A DNA stretch of 64,000 nt, from positions 4,402,001-4,466,000 of the forward strand of contig CP108997.1 in the NCBI GenBank assembly GCA_036226585.1, read 5' to 3'. The notes beneath the pieces are model-generated. The model saw nothing but the letters and a program-made list of their open reading frames with translations, was not told where the DNA came from and made no database searches. The stretch comes from Streptomyces sp. NBC_00708. Its GTDB lineage: Bacteria > Actinomycetota > Actinomycetes > Streptomycetales > Streptomycetaceae. Numbering within the stretch: the stretch's first letter is position 1; each line of letters begins with the position of its first letter. This document shows positions 36,448 to 44,668 of this stretch, one piece after another. Made by a program: the position numbers and the translations under genes.

Positions 36448-36957
36448 TTACCGACTCGATACCAGCGCGGCCAGGCGGCCCCGGGCGAGTCGCCGCATCT
36501 CGTCCGCCGTGACCGCCCGCTCCCGCTCCTCCTCGTGCGCCAGCCGGGCCCGGATGCCGGCCAGGACCTGGTCGGGGTGTTCGGCGGGCGGATAGCCGTC
36601 CAGGCAGATCACGAAGACATGGCCGAACTTGCGTTCGTACTCGGCGTGCGCGGCGGCCAGCGCGAGATGGGCGGAGCGCGGCGCGTCCGGCCGCAGCCCC
36701 GGGGAGGCCTCGACGGCCAGCGCCTCCGCGTGGTCGGTGGGGGAGAGGTCGTAGACCGCCTCGTCGGCCGCGGCGAGCAGCGCCTCCACGTCCGGGTAGG
36801 GGCGGTGGGCGGCCAGCCGCTGCGCCCAGTCCCGGCTGCCGAAGCACTCCAGCAGCGCGGCCTCGGCCTCCGGGGCGGGCGCGGTGTTGAAACGGGGCAG
36901 GTCCCAGCGGTGCGCGGTGGACCGGGCGGTGGCGCCGCCGCGGTTCTGCACGGGCAC
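36448..36957 (-). CDS. 2-oxo-4-hydroxy-4-carboxy-5-ureidoimidazoline (OHCU) decarboxylase-like protein
   Basis: A 169-residue protein resembling UraD, the last enzyme of uric acid to allantoin conversion. Matches are RFNTAPAPEAEAALLECFGSRDWAQRLAAHRPYPDVEALLAAAD and HAEYERKFGHVFVICLDG. The catalytic HPxIG and SxxEQ motifs of true UraD are not obvious; their place is taken by DHAEALAVEASPGL and APRSAHLAL. It may therefore be inactive or have another substrate. GTG 36957 has no clear ribosome site. No uricase or transthyretin-like gene is adjacent. Confidence 0.72.
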   Translation of the reverse strand: MPVQNRGGATARSTAHRWDLPRFNTAPAPEAEAALLECFGSRDWAQRLAAHRPYPDVEALLAAADEAVYDLSPTDHAEALAVEASPGLRPDAPRSAHLALAAAHAEYERKFGHVFVICLDGYPPAEHPDQVLAGIRARLAHEEERERAVTADEMRRLARGRLAALVSSR

Positions 36958-37309
36958 GGCGGTGCGCCGGGCGGGCCGGGGCGGCTGCTCGGGAAGGCCG
37001 GCGTGGGACTCGCTGGACCTGGACAGCGTGGACTCCTGTGATCAACGGCATCTGTGAACCTGGAGGGGGCGGGACCGGCGGGACCAGGCGGATGCGGGGC
37101 GAAAGGAGAGACGAATGGGGCTCAACGCTAGCGATACGGGGAAACGGCAGGGCCAAGGATGCGCGAATTTCACCCGGACGGGAGAGTTTCCTGATGCCAG
37201 GAGAGCGGATCTGTGAGGAGAATGCCCGGTTACCTCCCTACATCTGGCCTGTTTTCTCGTAGTTCTGCTCCCTCCCCCCCGCATTCCCCGAACCGGAGGT
37301 TTCTGACTG
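36958..37309. other. 352-bp intergenic region
   Basis: It lies between the leftward UraD-like gene and the rightward GH20 gene, so it should hold both promoters. I see no firm -10/-35 pair. A 33-codon open frame (37115-37216) with AAAGGAGAG before its ATG is the only coding candidate. The last 90 bp are unusually C- and T-rich. Confidence 0.4.
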
Positions 37310-38911
37310 ATGGCACCCTCACGCGGCGCCCTCCTGGCCGTGACGACGGCGGCCGCGGCGAGCGTCGCCCTCGCCGGCTGCGGCGGCTCCGGAACCGAGC
37401 ACGGCAACGGCCCCGAGACGTCCCGTGCGGCGTCGTCCCCGTCCCCCACCCCCACTCCCTCGCCGACCCGGAGCTACCCGCTCTCCAAGGCGCCCCGCAC
37501 CATCCCCGCCGTACGGGAGCACACCGCCGCCCACGGGCCGGGCTGGCGGCCCGGCAAGGACAGCGGGGTGGTCGTCGCGGACGGCAGCGGCAAGCTCGCC
37601 GACGAGGGGAAGCTGCTGGCCGGCGAGCTGAAGATCCACTACCGGGGCGAGGTGCCGGCCCGCGCCGGTGACGTCGAACTGGCCCTCACCCCGAAGGCGT
37701 CCGGAGGCCCGGAGTCGTACACCCTGCGCACCGCCGGCGGGCGCGTCAGGATCAGCGGACCCGGCGAGGCGGGCGTCTTCTACGGGACGCGCACCCTGAA
37801 GCAGTCGGTGCGCGCCGACGGCTCCATGCCCGAGGGCGAGGTGCGCGACCGGCCCGACAAGCCGCAGCGCGGCCTCAACCTCGACATCGCGCGCAAGCAC
37901 TACACCGCGTCCTGGATCGAGGACCGGATGCGCGAGATGGCCGACCTCAAGCTCAACCAGCTCGGCCTGCACTTCTCCGACGACCAGGCCTTCCGCATCG
38001 AGTCCGACACGCACCCCGAGGTGGTCTCGCCCGACCACCTGACCAAGGCTCAGGTGCGGCACATCCTCGCGCTGGCCGGCCGGCTGCACATCCAGGTCGT
38101 CCCGGAGATCGACTCGCCGGGCCACCTCGGCGCGGTCCTGCGCGCCCACCCCGAGCTCCAGCTGCACAACGTCTCCGGCGTCGCCTCGACCGGATCGCTG
38201 GACATCTCCAAGCCGGGCGCGGCCAAGCTGATCGACGAGCTGCTGGGCGAGTACGCCGAGCTGTTCGGCGGCACCTACTGGCATCTGGGCGGCGACGAGT
38301 ACCGCGCGCTGATGGCGAGCAACCCGGCCGCCTCCTACCCGCAGCTCCAGCGCGCGGCGGTCGCGAAGTACGGCTCCGGGGCCGGCATCTCCGACCTCGC
38401 CACCGGCTGGCTCAACGACCGGGCGGACGTCGTCCGCAAGCACGGCATGCGGCCGAAGGCGTGGAACGACGGCCAGTTCCGCGACACGAAGGTCCGCGCG
38501 GACAAGGACATCGAGGTCGAGTACTGGACGGGCAAGGAGTACGGGGCCCGGTCGCCGGAGGAGTACCTGCGCGAGGGCCGCAAGGTCCTCAACCTCAACG
38601 ACGAGTTCATGTACTACGTGCTCGGCCAGCCCAACGCCTTCGTCTACCCCACGGGCAAGCGGATCTACGAGCTGTGGACCCCGCTCGTCCTGCGCGGCAC
38701 CACCCCGGTCCCGGCGCGCTACTCGGACCAGATCCTCGGCGGCCGGTTCGCCGTCTGGGGCGACTTCCCGAACGCCCAGACCGCCGCGCAGGTCGCCGAC
38801 GGCATCCGGATGCCGCTGCGGGCGACGGCCCAGAAGCTGTGGGTCCCGGGCAAGCCGAAGCTGAGCTGGCCGCGGTTCCAGTCGCTGGCGAAGGAGATCG
38901 ACGCGGGCTGA
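37310..38911 (+). CDS. β-N-acetylhexosaminidase lipoprotein (GH20)
   Basis: A 533-residue exported enzyme that removes terminal N-acetylglucosamine or galactosamine, for example from chitin oligomers or wall fragments. A lipoprotein signal ends at VALAGC near residue 24, followed by a Ser/Pro/Thr linker. The GH20b-like domain spans ~60-180. The catalytic barrel begins at RGLNLDIARKHYT, contains HFSDDQAFRIE, PEIDSPGHLGA and the Asp-Glu pair in YWHLGGDEY, and ends with WGDFPNAQT. ATG 37310 has a strong GGAGG. It stands alone. Confidence 0.92.
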   Translation: MAPSRGALLAVTTAAAASVALAGCGGSGTEHGNGPETSRAASSPSPTPTPSPTRSYPLSKAPRTIPAVREHTAAHGPGWRPGKDSGVVVADGSGKLADEGKLLAGELKIHYRGEVPARAGDVELALTPKASGGPESYTLRTAGGRVRISGPGEAGVFYGTRTLKQSVRADGSMPEGEVRDRPDKPQRGLNLDIARKHYTASWIEDRMREMADLKLNQLGLHFSDDQAFRIESDTHPEVVSPDHLTKAQVRHILALAGRLHIQVVPEIDSPGHLGAVLRAHPELQLHNVSGVASTGSLDISKPGAAKLIDELLGEYAELFGGTYWHLGGDEYRALMASNPAASYPQLQRAAVAKYGSGAGISDLATGWLNDRADVVRKHGMRPKAWNDGQFRDTKVRADKDIEVEYWTGKEYGARSPEEYLREGRKVLNLNDEFMYYVLGQPNAFVYPTGKRIYELWTPLVLRGTTPVPARYSDQILGGRFAVWGDFPNAQTAAQVADGIRMPLRATAQKLWVPGKPKLSWPRFQSLAKEIDAG

Positions 38912-39039
38912 GCCCCCTGGAACGCCTCTGACCATGGACAACGCGGCCCGCCGGGCACTACGGTCCGGTGGCCGCGCCGTCCCGGGGAGGGACGCGCGCT
39001 CCACGCGTCGGCGTCCGAATCCTTGGGGGGGGCCTTTCC

Positions 39040-39831
39040 ATGCTCTGTTCACTCTGCGGCGCGAGACCGGCCGGCACCGCCGACGGGCGGTGCACCGGGT
39101 GCGCCGCCACACGGCGGACACGGGCCGGCGGTCTGATGCGGACGCCCGCCCGGCTGGACCACCTGCGCTCACCGGTCGGCCTCGGCAAGGCGGTGTGCGT
39201 GCTGCTCGGCGCGGTGGCCGTCGCGGACGTGCTGGCGATCGCCGCCGGCGTACGCAACCGCATGCTGCTCGCGGACGGGCTGGACGACGGCTTCCTGGCG
39301 GTCGACGCGGAGACCTGGGACCGCGCCGACATGCTGTACCGGACGTCCGGCATGCTCCAGGGGCTCACCTTCCTGGTGACCGCCGTCGTCTTCCTCGTAT
39401 GGCTGCGCCGGGCCCGGCTGAACGCGGAGGTGTTCGATCCGCGCGCCCACTCGTTGCGGCCGGGCTGGGCGATCGGCGCCTGGTTCGTGCCCATCGGCAA
39501 CTTCTGGCTGCCGTACCGGGTGGCGAACGGCATCTGGACCGCGAGCGCGCCGACCGACACCCCCGGCGGCCGGTCCGCCGCCCCGCGCGGACTGCTGAAC
39601 GCCTGGTGGGCCGCGCTGGTCGTGGCGGAGGTCCTCTCCCGGGGCGCCGCCCGCTACTACACCCGGGCCGAGACCGGGGACGAGTTGGTCCGAGGCCTCG
39701 ACATGGTCGCGGCCTGCGACGCGCTGGAAGTCGGCGCGGCGGTCCTGGCGATCCTGTTCGTCCGCAGGCTGACACGGATGCAGACCCGGCGCGCGGCGTC
39801 CGGCGCGCTCCCTGTCGAGCGGGCGCATTGA
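39040..39831 (+). CDS. DUF4328 domain membrane protein with zinc-ribbon N-terminus
   Basis: A 263-residue protein. The first ~20 residues have two CxxC pairs (CSLCG...CTGC) likely to bind zinc. Helices follow (GKAVCVLLGAVAVADVLAIAAGV, GLTFLVTAVVFLVWLRRA). The DUF4328 core is RPGWAIGAWFVPIGNFWLPYRVANGIW. The last helix is EVGAAVLAILFVRRL. ATG 39040 follows a run of G that can act as ribosome site; longer starts add no conserved sequence. Function unknown. Confidence 0.87.
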   Translation: MLCSLCGARPAGTADGRCTGCAATRRTRAGGLMRTPARLDHLRSPVGLGKAVCVLLGAVAVADVLAIAAGVRNRMLLADGLDDGFLAVDAETWDRADMLYRTSGMLQGLTFLVTAVVFLVWLRRARLNAEVFDPRAHSLRPGWAIGAWFVPIGNFWLPYRVANGIWTASAPTDTPGGRSAAPRGLLNAWWAALVVAEVLSRGAARYYTRAETGDELVRGLDMVAACDALEVGAAVLAILFVRRLTRMQTRRAASGALPVERAH

Positions 39832-39875
39832 GGGTGCGCGGGTGAGGGTGAGGCGGCGGTAATCGGCCAGTGACA

Positions 39876-39902
39876 GTGACGCTTTTCGGCCATTCGGCGC
39901 TG
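39876..39902 (+). repeat. copy A of a 27-bp intergenic motif
   Basis: GTGACGCTTTTCGGCC starts a 27-bp stretch that recurs at 43384-43410 with 22 of 27 bases identical. This copy lies 77-103 bp before the hypothetical gene starting at 39979, with GATAAC (39908-39913) just beyond it. Confidence 0.6.
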
Positions 39903-39978
39903 AATGCGATAACAGGAAGCGCTGCGCCCGACTGTGTCCCGGCACGGGTCCGTACGGGAGGGCCGACAGGAGACGCCG

Positions 39979-40548
39979 ATGAGCCTGCTCGAACTGATCG
40001 CCGCCGCCGACGAACGCGGGCTCGCCGCCGGTGCGGCCGCCTGCCTCGAACGCTGTCTGCCCCAGCCCGCCCCGGGCGACGAACCCGACCCGCTGCGCCC
40101 GCTCTGGGCGGGCTGCGCCGATCCCCGGCTCTGGCCCGCCCGGCTCGCCGAGACCCGCGCCGCCCTGGACGCCGTCGCGGACCCCGGGGAACCGGTCCGG
40201 CGGGTCCGCGAACTGCTCGCCGCCGCCCCGGCCGACCGGGCGGGCGAGGAGCTGCGCGCCTGGGCGGACGCCTGCTCGGTGCTGGCCCTGGAGGTCCACC
40301 GCGCCCACGACGCGCCCCGGTCCGCGGCCCCGGACCCGGTGACCCGCTGCCGCGCGGGCGACGTGTCGGGCGCCGGCCCCCTCCTTGCCGGTGAGGCCGC
40401 ACGGCAGACCCTGATCCTGGAGATGCTCGCGGCCATCGACGACACGGCCCCCGCCGGCGCGGGCCTGCGCCAGGTCCTCGACCTCTCGACGGAGGGCCAG
40501 CGCGTACTGCGCGCGGCGGTGGCCCGCCGGGCCCGGGTACGGGGCTGA
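39979..40548 (+). CDS. hypothetical protein
   Basis: A 189-residue helical, Ala/Arg/Leu-rich, Cys-containing protein with no family I recognise. It has no membrane segment or signal. The N terminus is MSLLELIAAADERGLAAGAAACLERCL. ATG 39979 follows AGGAGA, a good ribosome site. It ends 5 bp from the convergent NUDIX gene. It may be a small cytoplasmic adaptor; nothing in the context says more. Confidence 0.68.
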   Translation: MSLLELIAAADERGLAAGAAACLERCLPQPAPGDEPDPLRPLWAGCADPRLWPARLAETRAALDAVADPGEPVRRVRELLAAAPADRAGEELRAWADACSVLALEVHRAHDAPRSAAPDPVTRCRAGDVSGAGPLLAGEAARQTLILEMLAAIDDTAPAGAGLRQVLDLSTEGQRVLRAAVARRARVRG

Positions 40549-40553
40549 GCCGC

Positions 40554-41075
40554 CTACCGCCAGGCGTACGTCCGGTCGGTGACCGGGGGGAGCAGTACAT
40601 CCGCGACCGGCCCGGTCAGCCCGCCGAGCGCCGGGCCGACCGGCGGGTAGAGGTGGAGCCCGGCCGCCTCCGCGAGGGTCACCCAGACCACCCGCGTGCG
40701 GTCCTCGGCGTCCAGCTCGGCCGCCGGGAGGGCCGCGCGCACCTCCCGGTCCACGGCCAGCAGATGGACGAGATGGAGCCGGCGGAACGTGCCGGGCCGG
40801 CCCGGCCGGGTCGTGACCTGGTCCTGCGCCCAGAGCAGCCGGGGCCGCTCGGGCAGGGCGTCGACGTCGATCCCGAGCTCCTCGCGCAACTCACGGGCGA
40901 GCCCCTCGGGCACCTGCTCGTCCGGGTGGAGAAGCCCGCCCGGCAACGAGTACTGGGCGCCGGCGTCGCGCTCGCGCCGGATGAGACAGATCTCGCCGCC
41001 TGCCGCGAGATCCCCCTCGATCAGGGCCACGCAGACGCGGATCGGGAGGGCGGGAACGCGCTGGGTCGTCGTCAC
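40554..41075 (-). CDS. NUDIX hydrolase
   Basis: A 173-residue protein with a complete NUDIX box: GGLLHPDEQVPEGLARELRE followed by ELGI, giving GX5EX7REUXEEXGU. It hydrolyses a nucleoside diphosphate linked to an unknown moiety. GTG 41075 is chosen because it gives the usual short β-strand lead (VPALPIRVCVALIEGD). An MTH1-like or ADP-ribose pyrophosphatase role cannot be told from sequence. It is divergent from the ECF sigma gene. Confidence 0.88.
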   Translation of the reverse strand: MTTTQRVPALPIRVCVALIEGDLAAGGEICLIRRERDAGAQYSLPGGLLHPDEQVPEGLARELREELGIDVDALPERPRLLWAQDQVTTRPGRPGTFRRLHLVHLLAVDREVRAALPAAELDAEDRTRVVWVTLAEAAGLHLYPPVGPALGGLTGPVADVLLPPVTDRTYAWR

Positions 41076-41371
41076 GGAGCCATCCTCGTACGTGACCGCC
41101 GCCGCGTGGCGTGAAGCAAACGAGGACGACCGGGGCCGCCACCCCCCACAGGAGAGGCCCCGGTCGTCTTCCGCGGGGCCGCAGGACGACCCCGTACTCA
41201 TCTCAGCGCCGTGGGTGCGTTTTCTGTCACACCGGGGGCAGACGATGGAATGTTGCGGGTTGTACAAGTCATGGACGCGGCGCACGCCGAGGACGTAGCG
41301 TGCTGAGTCGCGCAGGGTGGCGCGGCAGTGGTGACCAGCTGCGATACAGACAGCAGGGCAGGGTTGAGGGA

Positions 41372-42217
41372 GTGCTGGGGGACGACGCGGGGCTTACTGC
41401 CGCGGTGCTCGCGGCACAGCACGGGGACGAGGACGCCTTCCGTACTGTGTACCGCGCTGTGCAGCCGCGGCTGCTGGGCTACATAAGGACGCTGGTGGGG
41501 GAGCCGGACGCCGAGGACGTGGCGTCCGAGTCGTGGCTGCAGATAGCCCGGGACCTCGACCGCTTCAGCGGGGACGCCGACCGCTTCCGGGGCTGGGCGG
41601 CGCGCATAGCCCGCAACCGGGCCCTGGACCATCTCCGGATGCGCGGCAGGCGCCCGGCCGTCGGCGGCGACGAGACGGAACTGTCCGACAAGCCGGCCGT
41701 CTCCGACACGGCCGACGAGGCGATCGAGGCCCTGGCGACCGGCCGCACCATGTCGCTCATCGCCCAGCTGCCGCAGGACCAGGCCGAGGCCGTGGTGCTG
41801 CGCGTGGTCGTCGGGCTCGACGCGAAGAGCGCGGCGCAGACGCTCGGCAAGCGGCCCGGCGCGGTCCGCACCGCCGCCCACCGCGGGCTGAAGCGGCTCG
41901 CGGAACTGCTGCGGGCGGACAGCGCGGGCGGCGGTCCGGGCGACCCGGGCATACCGGTCCCGGCCGACGGCGGCCCGGCCGCCCCGGTCCCCGAGGACGG
42001 CCGTCCGGGAGGACTCTCCCTCCCCGGCTCACCGGTTCCGCCCCGGCACCCGGCGGGCCCCGACACGCCGACGGCGTCCCTCCGGGAGAATGCTCCGGGC
42101 GCGCCGGGCCGGACCGGGGGACTCGGCGCCGTACCCGTACAACGCCCCCCACGCACCGGCCTGGTGGCTCCCGCCGGTGTGACGCATTCGCGTCTGTGGA
42201 CGCAGAAGGACATGTGA
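41372..42217 (+). CDS. ECF (sigma-70 family) RNA polymerase sigma factor
   Basis: A 281-residue sigma factor. Region 2 is AFRTVYRAVQPRLLGYIRTLVGEPDAEDVASESWLQIARDLDRFSGDADRFRGWAARIARNRALDHLR (residues ~18-90). Region 4 is LPQDQAEAVVLRVVVGLDAKSAAQTLGKRPGAVRTAAHRGLKRL (~135-180). The last ~95 residues are a Pro/Gly-rich extension not found in minimal ECF factors. GTG 41372 gives the expected start; GTG 41300 in the same frame is possible. Its stop overlaps the next gene (TGATG), a membrane protein likely to act as its anti-sigma factor. Confidence 0.88.
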   Translation: MLGDDAGLTAAVLAAQHGDEDAFRTVYRAVQPRLLGYIRTLVGEPDAEDVASESWLQIARDLDRFSGDADRFRGWAARIARNRALDHLRMRGRRPAVGGDETELSDKPAVSDTADEAIEALATGRTMSLIAQLPQDQAEAVVLRVVVGLDAKSAAQTLGKRPGAVRTAAHRGLKRLAELLRADSAGGGPGDPGIPVPADGGPAAPVPEDGRPGGLSLPGSPVPPRHPAGPDTPTASLRENAPGAPGRTGGLGAVPVQRPPRTGLVAPAGVTHSRLWTQKDM

Positions 42218-43365
42218 TGGCCGACGAGCAGTACGCATGGCTTGACAAGGAAGCGGCGGAGAAATTGCTCCGCGGCGAACCGGTCGACCCTGCCGAAGGC
42301 CGTCCCTGCCAGGACGCCGAACGCCTGGCCGCTGCCCTCGACGCCGTCGCCCGCACCGCCCGCCCCGCCGCCGGCGAACTCCCCGGCGAGGCCGCCGCGC
42401 TCGCCGCCTTCCGTGCCGCCCCGCGCCGTGCCGCCGCGCAGGCGCCGGCCGCGCACGGCGACGACCACGGGACCGCGATGCTCGCCCCCGTCCGCATAGG
42501 CAGGGCCGCCTCCGGCGCGAGAGGCGTGGCCGCGGGTCCGCGCGGCGACCGCCCGTTCCGCTGGAGCCGGCCCCTGCGCTTCGGCCTGGTCGCCTCCCTG
42601 GCGTGCTGCGCCATAGGAGGGGTGGCTGTGGCCGCCGGTTCCGGGGTGCTGCCCGGACCCTTCGGCCGGCACGCGCCCTCCCCGGCCACCTCCGTCTCGG
42701 CGGCCGCGTCCCCGGAGGAACTCGGCTCCGGCGTCCTCCCCGACGAGGAGACCTCCGCGCCCCCGCCGCCCGGCACCCCGACCCCGGACCCCTCGTCCTC
42801 CGGCAGCGGCAAGGACGACGACGACACCGCCCACCCCGACGGCGGCGCCCCGCAGGGCGACCGGAGCGGCGAGGGCGACGGCGGCACCGGCCCCGGCCGC
42901 ACGGGCGGCAGCCGGACCGGCGGCGGTACGGAATCCGGCGACACCGGCTCCGACAAGGGCGACGGTGCCACGGACCCCGATCAGGGGAACGGCCACTCCG
43001 GCGACAGCGACGGGGACTCCTCCGCCACCTGGTACGCCAAGACCCTGAAGGCCTGCCGCGACTACCGCGAGGGCAAGCTCGACGACGACCGCCGCACCCG
43101 CCTCGAAGCCCTGGCCAAGGGCGCCCGCAACCTGGACCGCTTCTGCGACCGGCTGCTCGGCGGCGAGGACGGGAAAGGCGGGCAGGACGGCGAGAACGAC
43201 GGGGGAGACACCCAGCCGGGCGGCGACTCCTCCGGCCGGCTCCCCGCGATCCGGTTCACCGAGTCGCCCGGCCCCTCGGCGGCGGCCCTCGCCCCGGACC
43301 CGGCGCCGACGGATTCCGGCACGGCCGAGAACCCCCGGCCGACCGCCGGAGCGGCGGCGCGCTGA
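42217..43365 (+). CDS. putative anti-sigma-type single-pass membrane protein
   Basis: A 382-residue protein translationally coupled to the ECF sigma gene. The N-terminal ~100 residues are cytoplasmic and helical (EYAWLDKEA-like start, LLRGEPVDPAEG, then Ala-rich). One membrane helix is at ~110-130 (FGLVASLACCAIGGVAVAAG). A long disordered outer region rich in Gly, Asp, Ser and Thr follows, then a small conserved-looking helical segment with two cysteines (LKACRDYREGKLDDDRRT and RNLDRFCDRLL). No zinc anti-sigma HxxxCxxC motif is present. The anti-sigma role is inferred from position and topology only. Confidence 0.7.
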   Translation: MADEQYAWLDKEAAEKLLRGEPVDPAEGRPCQDAERLAAALDAVARTARPAAGELPGEAAALAAFRAAPRRAAAQAPAAHGDDHGTAMLAPVRIGRAASGARGVAAGPRGDRPFRWSRPLRFGLVASLACCAIGGVAVAAGSGVLPGPFGRHAPSPATSVSAAASPEELGSGVLPDEETSAPPPPGTPTPDPSSSGSGKDDDDTAHPDGGAPQGDRSGEGDGGTGPGRTGGSRTGGGTESGDTGSDKGDGATDPDQGNGHSGDSDGDSSATWYAKTLKACRDYREGKLDDDRRTRLEALAKGARNLDRFCDRLLGGEDGKGGQDGENDGGDTQPGGDSSGRLPAIRFTESPGPSAAALAPDPAPTDSGTAENPRPTAGAAAR

Positions 43366-43383
43366 GCGTCCGTACCGGTCGGT

Positions 43384-43410
43384 GTGACGTTTTTCGGCCC
43401 GCCGACGCTG
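43384..43410 (+). repeat. copy B of a 27-bp intergenic motif
   Basis: GTGACGTTTTTCGGCC begins a 27-bp stretch matching 39876-39902 at 22 of 27 positions, in the same orientation. Here it lies 18 bp after the anti-sigma-like gene, in a 180-bp gap with no rightward gene beyond it. Confidence 0.6.
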
Positions 43411-43545
43411 TACGGAATGAGCCGACTGGTCATCGGCAGCGCCCGGAGCCGGGGTTCCCCCCGTACCTGCGGCTCGGCGCACATGGCGCGGGCGGGACAC
43501 GTTCCCCCGGTCCCGTCCGCGCCCCTCTCCTTCAGATCGATATGT

Positions 43546-44445
43546 CTACTTGTAGACGACGACCTTGTCCCCGGTGCGGACCTGGGCGAACAGGGTCGCG
43601 ATCTTCCCCTCGTCCCGGACGTTCACGCAGCCGTGCGAGGCCCCGTTGTAGCCGCGGGCCGCGAAGTCCGACGAGTAGTGCACCGCCTGGCCGCCGCTGA
43701 AGAACATCGCGTACGGCATGGCCGTGTGGTAGATCGACGACACGTGGTGGCGCGACTTCCAGTAGACGGAGAACGTGCCCTCGCGGGTCGGCGTGTACTC
43801 CGATCCGAACCGGACGTCCATCGACGAGACGACCTTGCCGTCGATCATCCAGGACAGGGTGCGGCTGTTCTTGCTGATGCAGAGCACCCGCCCCGTCAGA
43901 CACCGCTTGTCCGGCTTCGCCACCGGCCGGGTGGTCGGCGGGTTCAGCTCGGCGGCCGTGGGCTCGCGCGTCATGCCGAGCAGCTTCTGCCAGGTGACGG
44001 TGTCCGTCTTCCCGGTGCGCGACAGGCCGCGCTTGCCCTGGAACGACTGCACGGCGGCGACCGTGACGGTCCCGTAGTAGCCCGTGGGGGTGCGGTTGAA
44101 GTGCCCGATCTGCCGCAGCCGGGCCTGCAGCTCCCGTACCTGCTTGCCCTGCGCCCCGCTCGCCATCAGGACCTTGCCCTGCGGATCGGCCGCGGGCGTG
44201 GTGCGGCTCGCGCTCGGCTTCGGCGACGCCTTCACCGGCGCGCTCGCGGACGGGCTCGCGGAGCCGCCTCCCGGCTTCGCGTCGTCGGTGGGGGAGCCGC
44301 TGTCCGCCGGTGCGGAGGGGGCGGCCGGCGCGCCGGACGCGGGCTGCTCCTTGCACCCGGCGGTCACGGCGGCCATCGCCACCACGGCCACCGCCGCGGC
44401 CCCTCGGAGTGCGTAACCGCGCCCGGTCCCGCGTGTGCGTATCAT
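43546..44445 (-). CDS. L,D-transpeptidase lipoprotein with peptidoglycan-binding domain
   Basis: A 299-residue wall enzyme. A lipoprotein signal ends at AVTAGC near residue 31. A Ser/Pro/Ala linker follows, then a PG_binding_1 domain (VRELQARLRQIGHFNRTPTGYYGTVTVAAVQSFQGKRGL). The YkuD catalytic domain ends with the HxxxS-x3-HGCVN motif: HYSSDFAARGYNGASHGCVNVR, with the nucleophile Cys. It makes 3-3 cross-links or attaches groups to the wall. ATG 44445 has AGGGGG upstream and is preferred over ATG 44460. Confidence 0.92.
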   Translation of the reverse strand: MIRTRGTGRGYALRGAAAVAVVAMAAVTAGCKEQPASGAPAAPSAPADSGSPTDDAKPGGGSASPSASAPVKASPKPSASRTTPAADPQGKVLMASGAQGKQVRELQARLRQIGHFNRTPTGYYGTVTVAAVQSFQGKRGLSRTGKTDTVTWQKLLGMTREPTAAELNPPTTRPVAKPDKRCLTGRVLCISKNSRTLSWMIDGKVVSSMDVRFGSEYTPTREGTFSVYWKSRHHVSSIYHTAMPYAMFFSGGQAVHYSSDFAARGYNGASHGCVNVRDEGKIATLFAQVRTGDKVVVYK

Positions 44446-44635
44446 CCCAGCCCCCTGCATCCTCGGCCCCGGCGTCGACGACGGCCCGTGCGGCCGCGTA
44501 TCTCATGGGACGGGTTCCCGCTCCACCCGGTTGCCGAATCCCGCGGATGTGAGAAAACCGTGACCGCCGACGCGTTCCGAGGGGGTTGGTGACGCGGAGG
44601 AGGGACCGGCGAAGCCTTCCGGAACCCCCGCCTCC

Positions 44636-44663
44636 GGAGTGTCGTACTCGCGTGCGACACTCC
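44636..44663. promoter_or_regulatory. 28-bp inverted repeat at the LysE-family gene start
   Basis: GGAGTGTCGTAC (44636-44647) and its near-perfect complement (44652-44663) form a 12-4-12 inverted repeat with one mismatch. It ends 5 bp before ATG 44669 and covers the likely -10 of a leaderless transcript. This fits an operator for a repressor, or for an Lrp-type regulator as with other LysE exporters. Confidence 0.65.
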
Positions 44664-44668
44664 GTTTC

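Noticed and set aside
36958..37309. Riboswitch before the GH20 gene
   Set aside because: No conserved riboswitch core or nested stems could be drawn by eye in the region.
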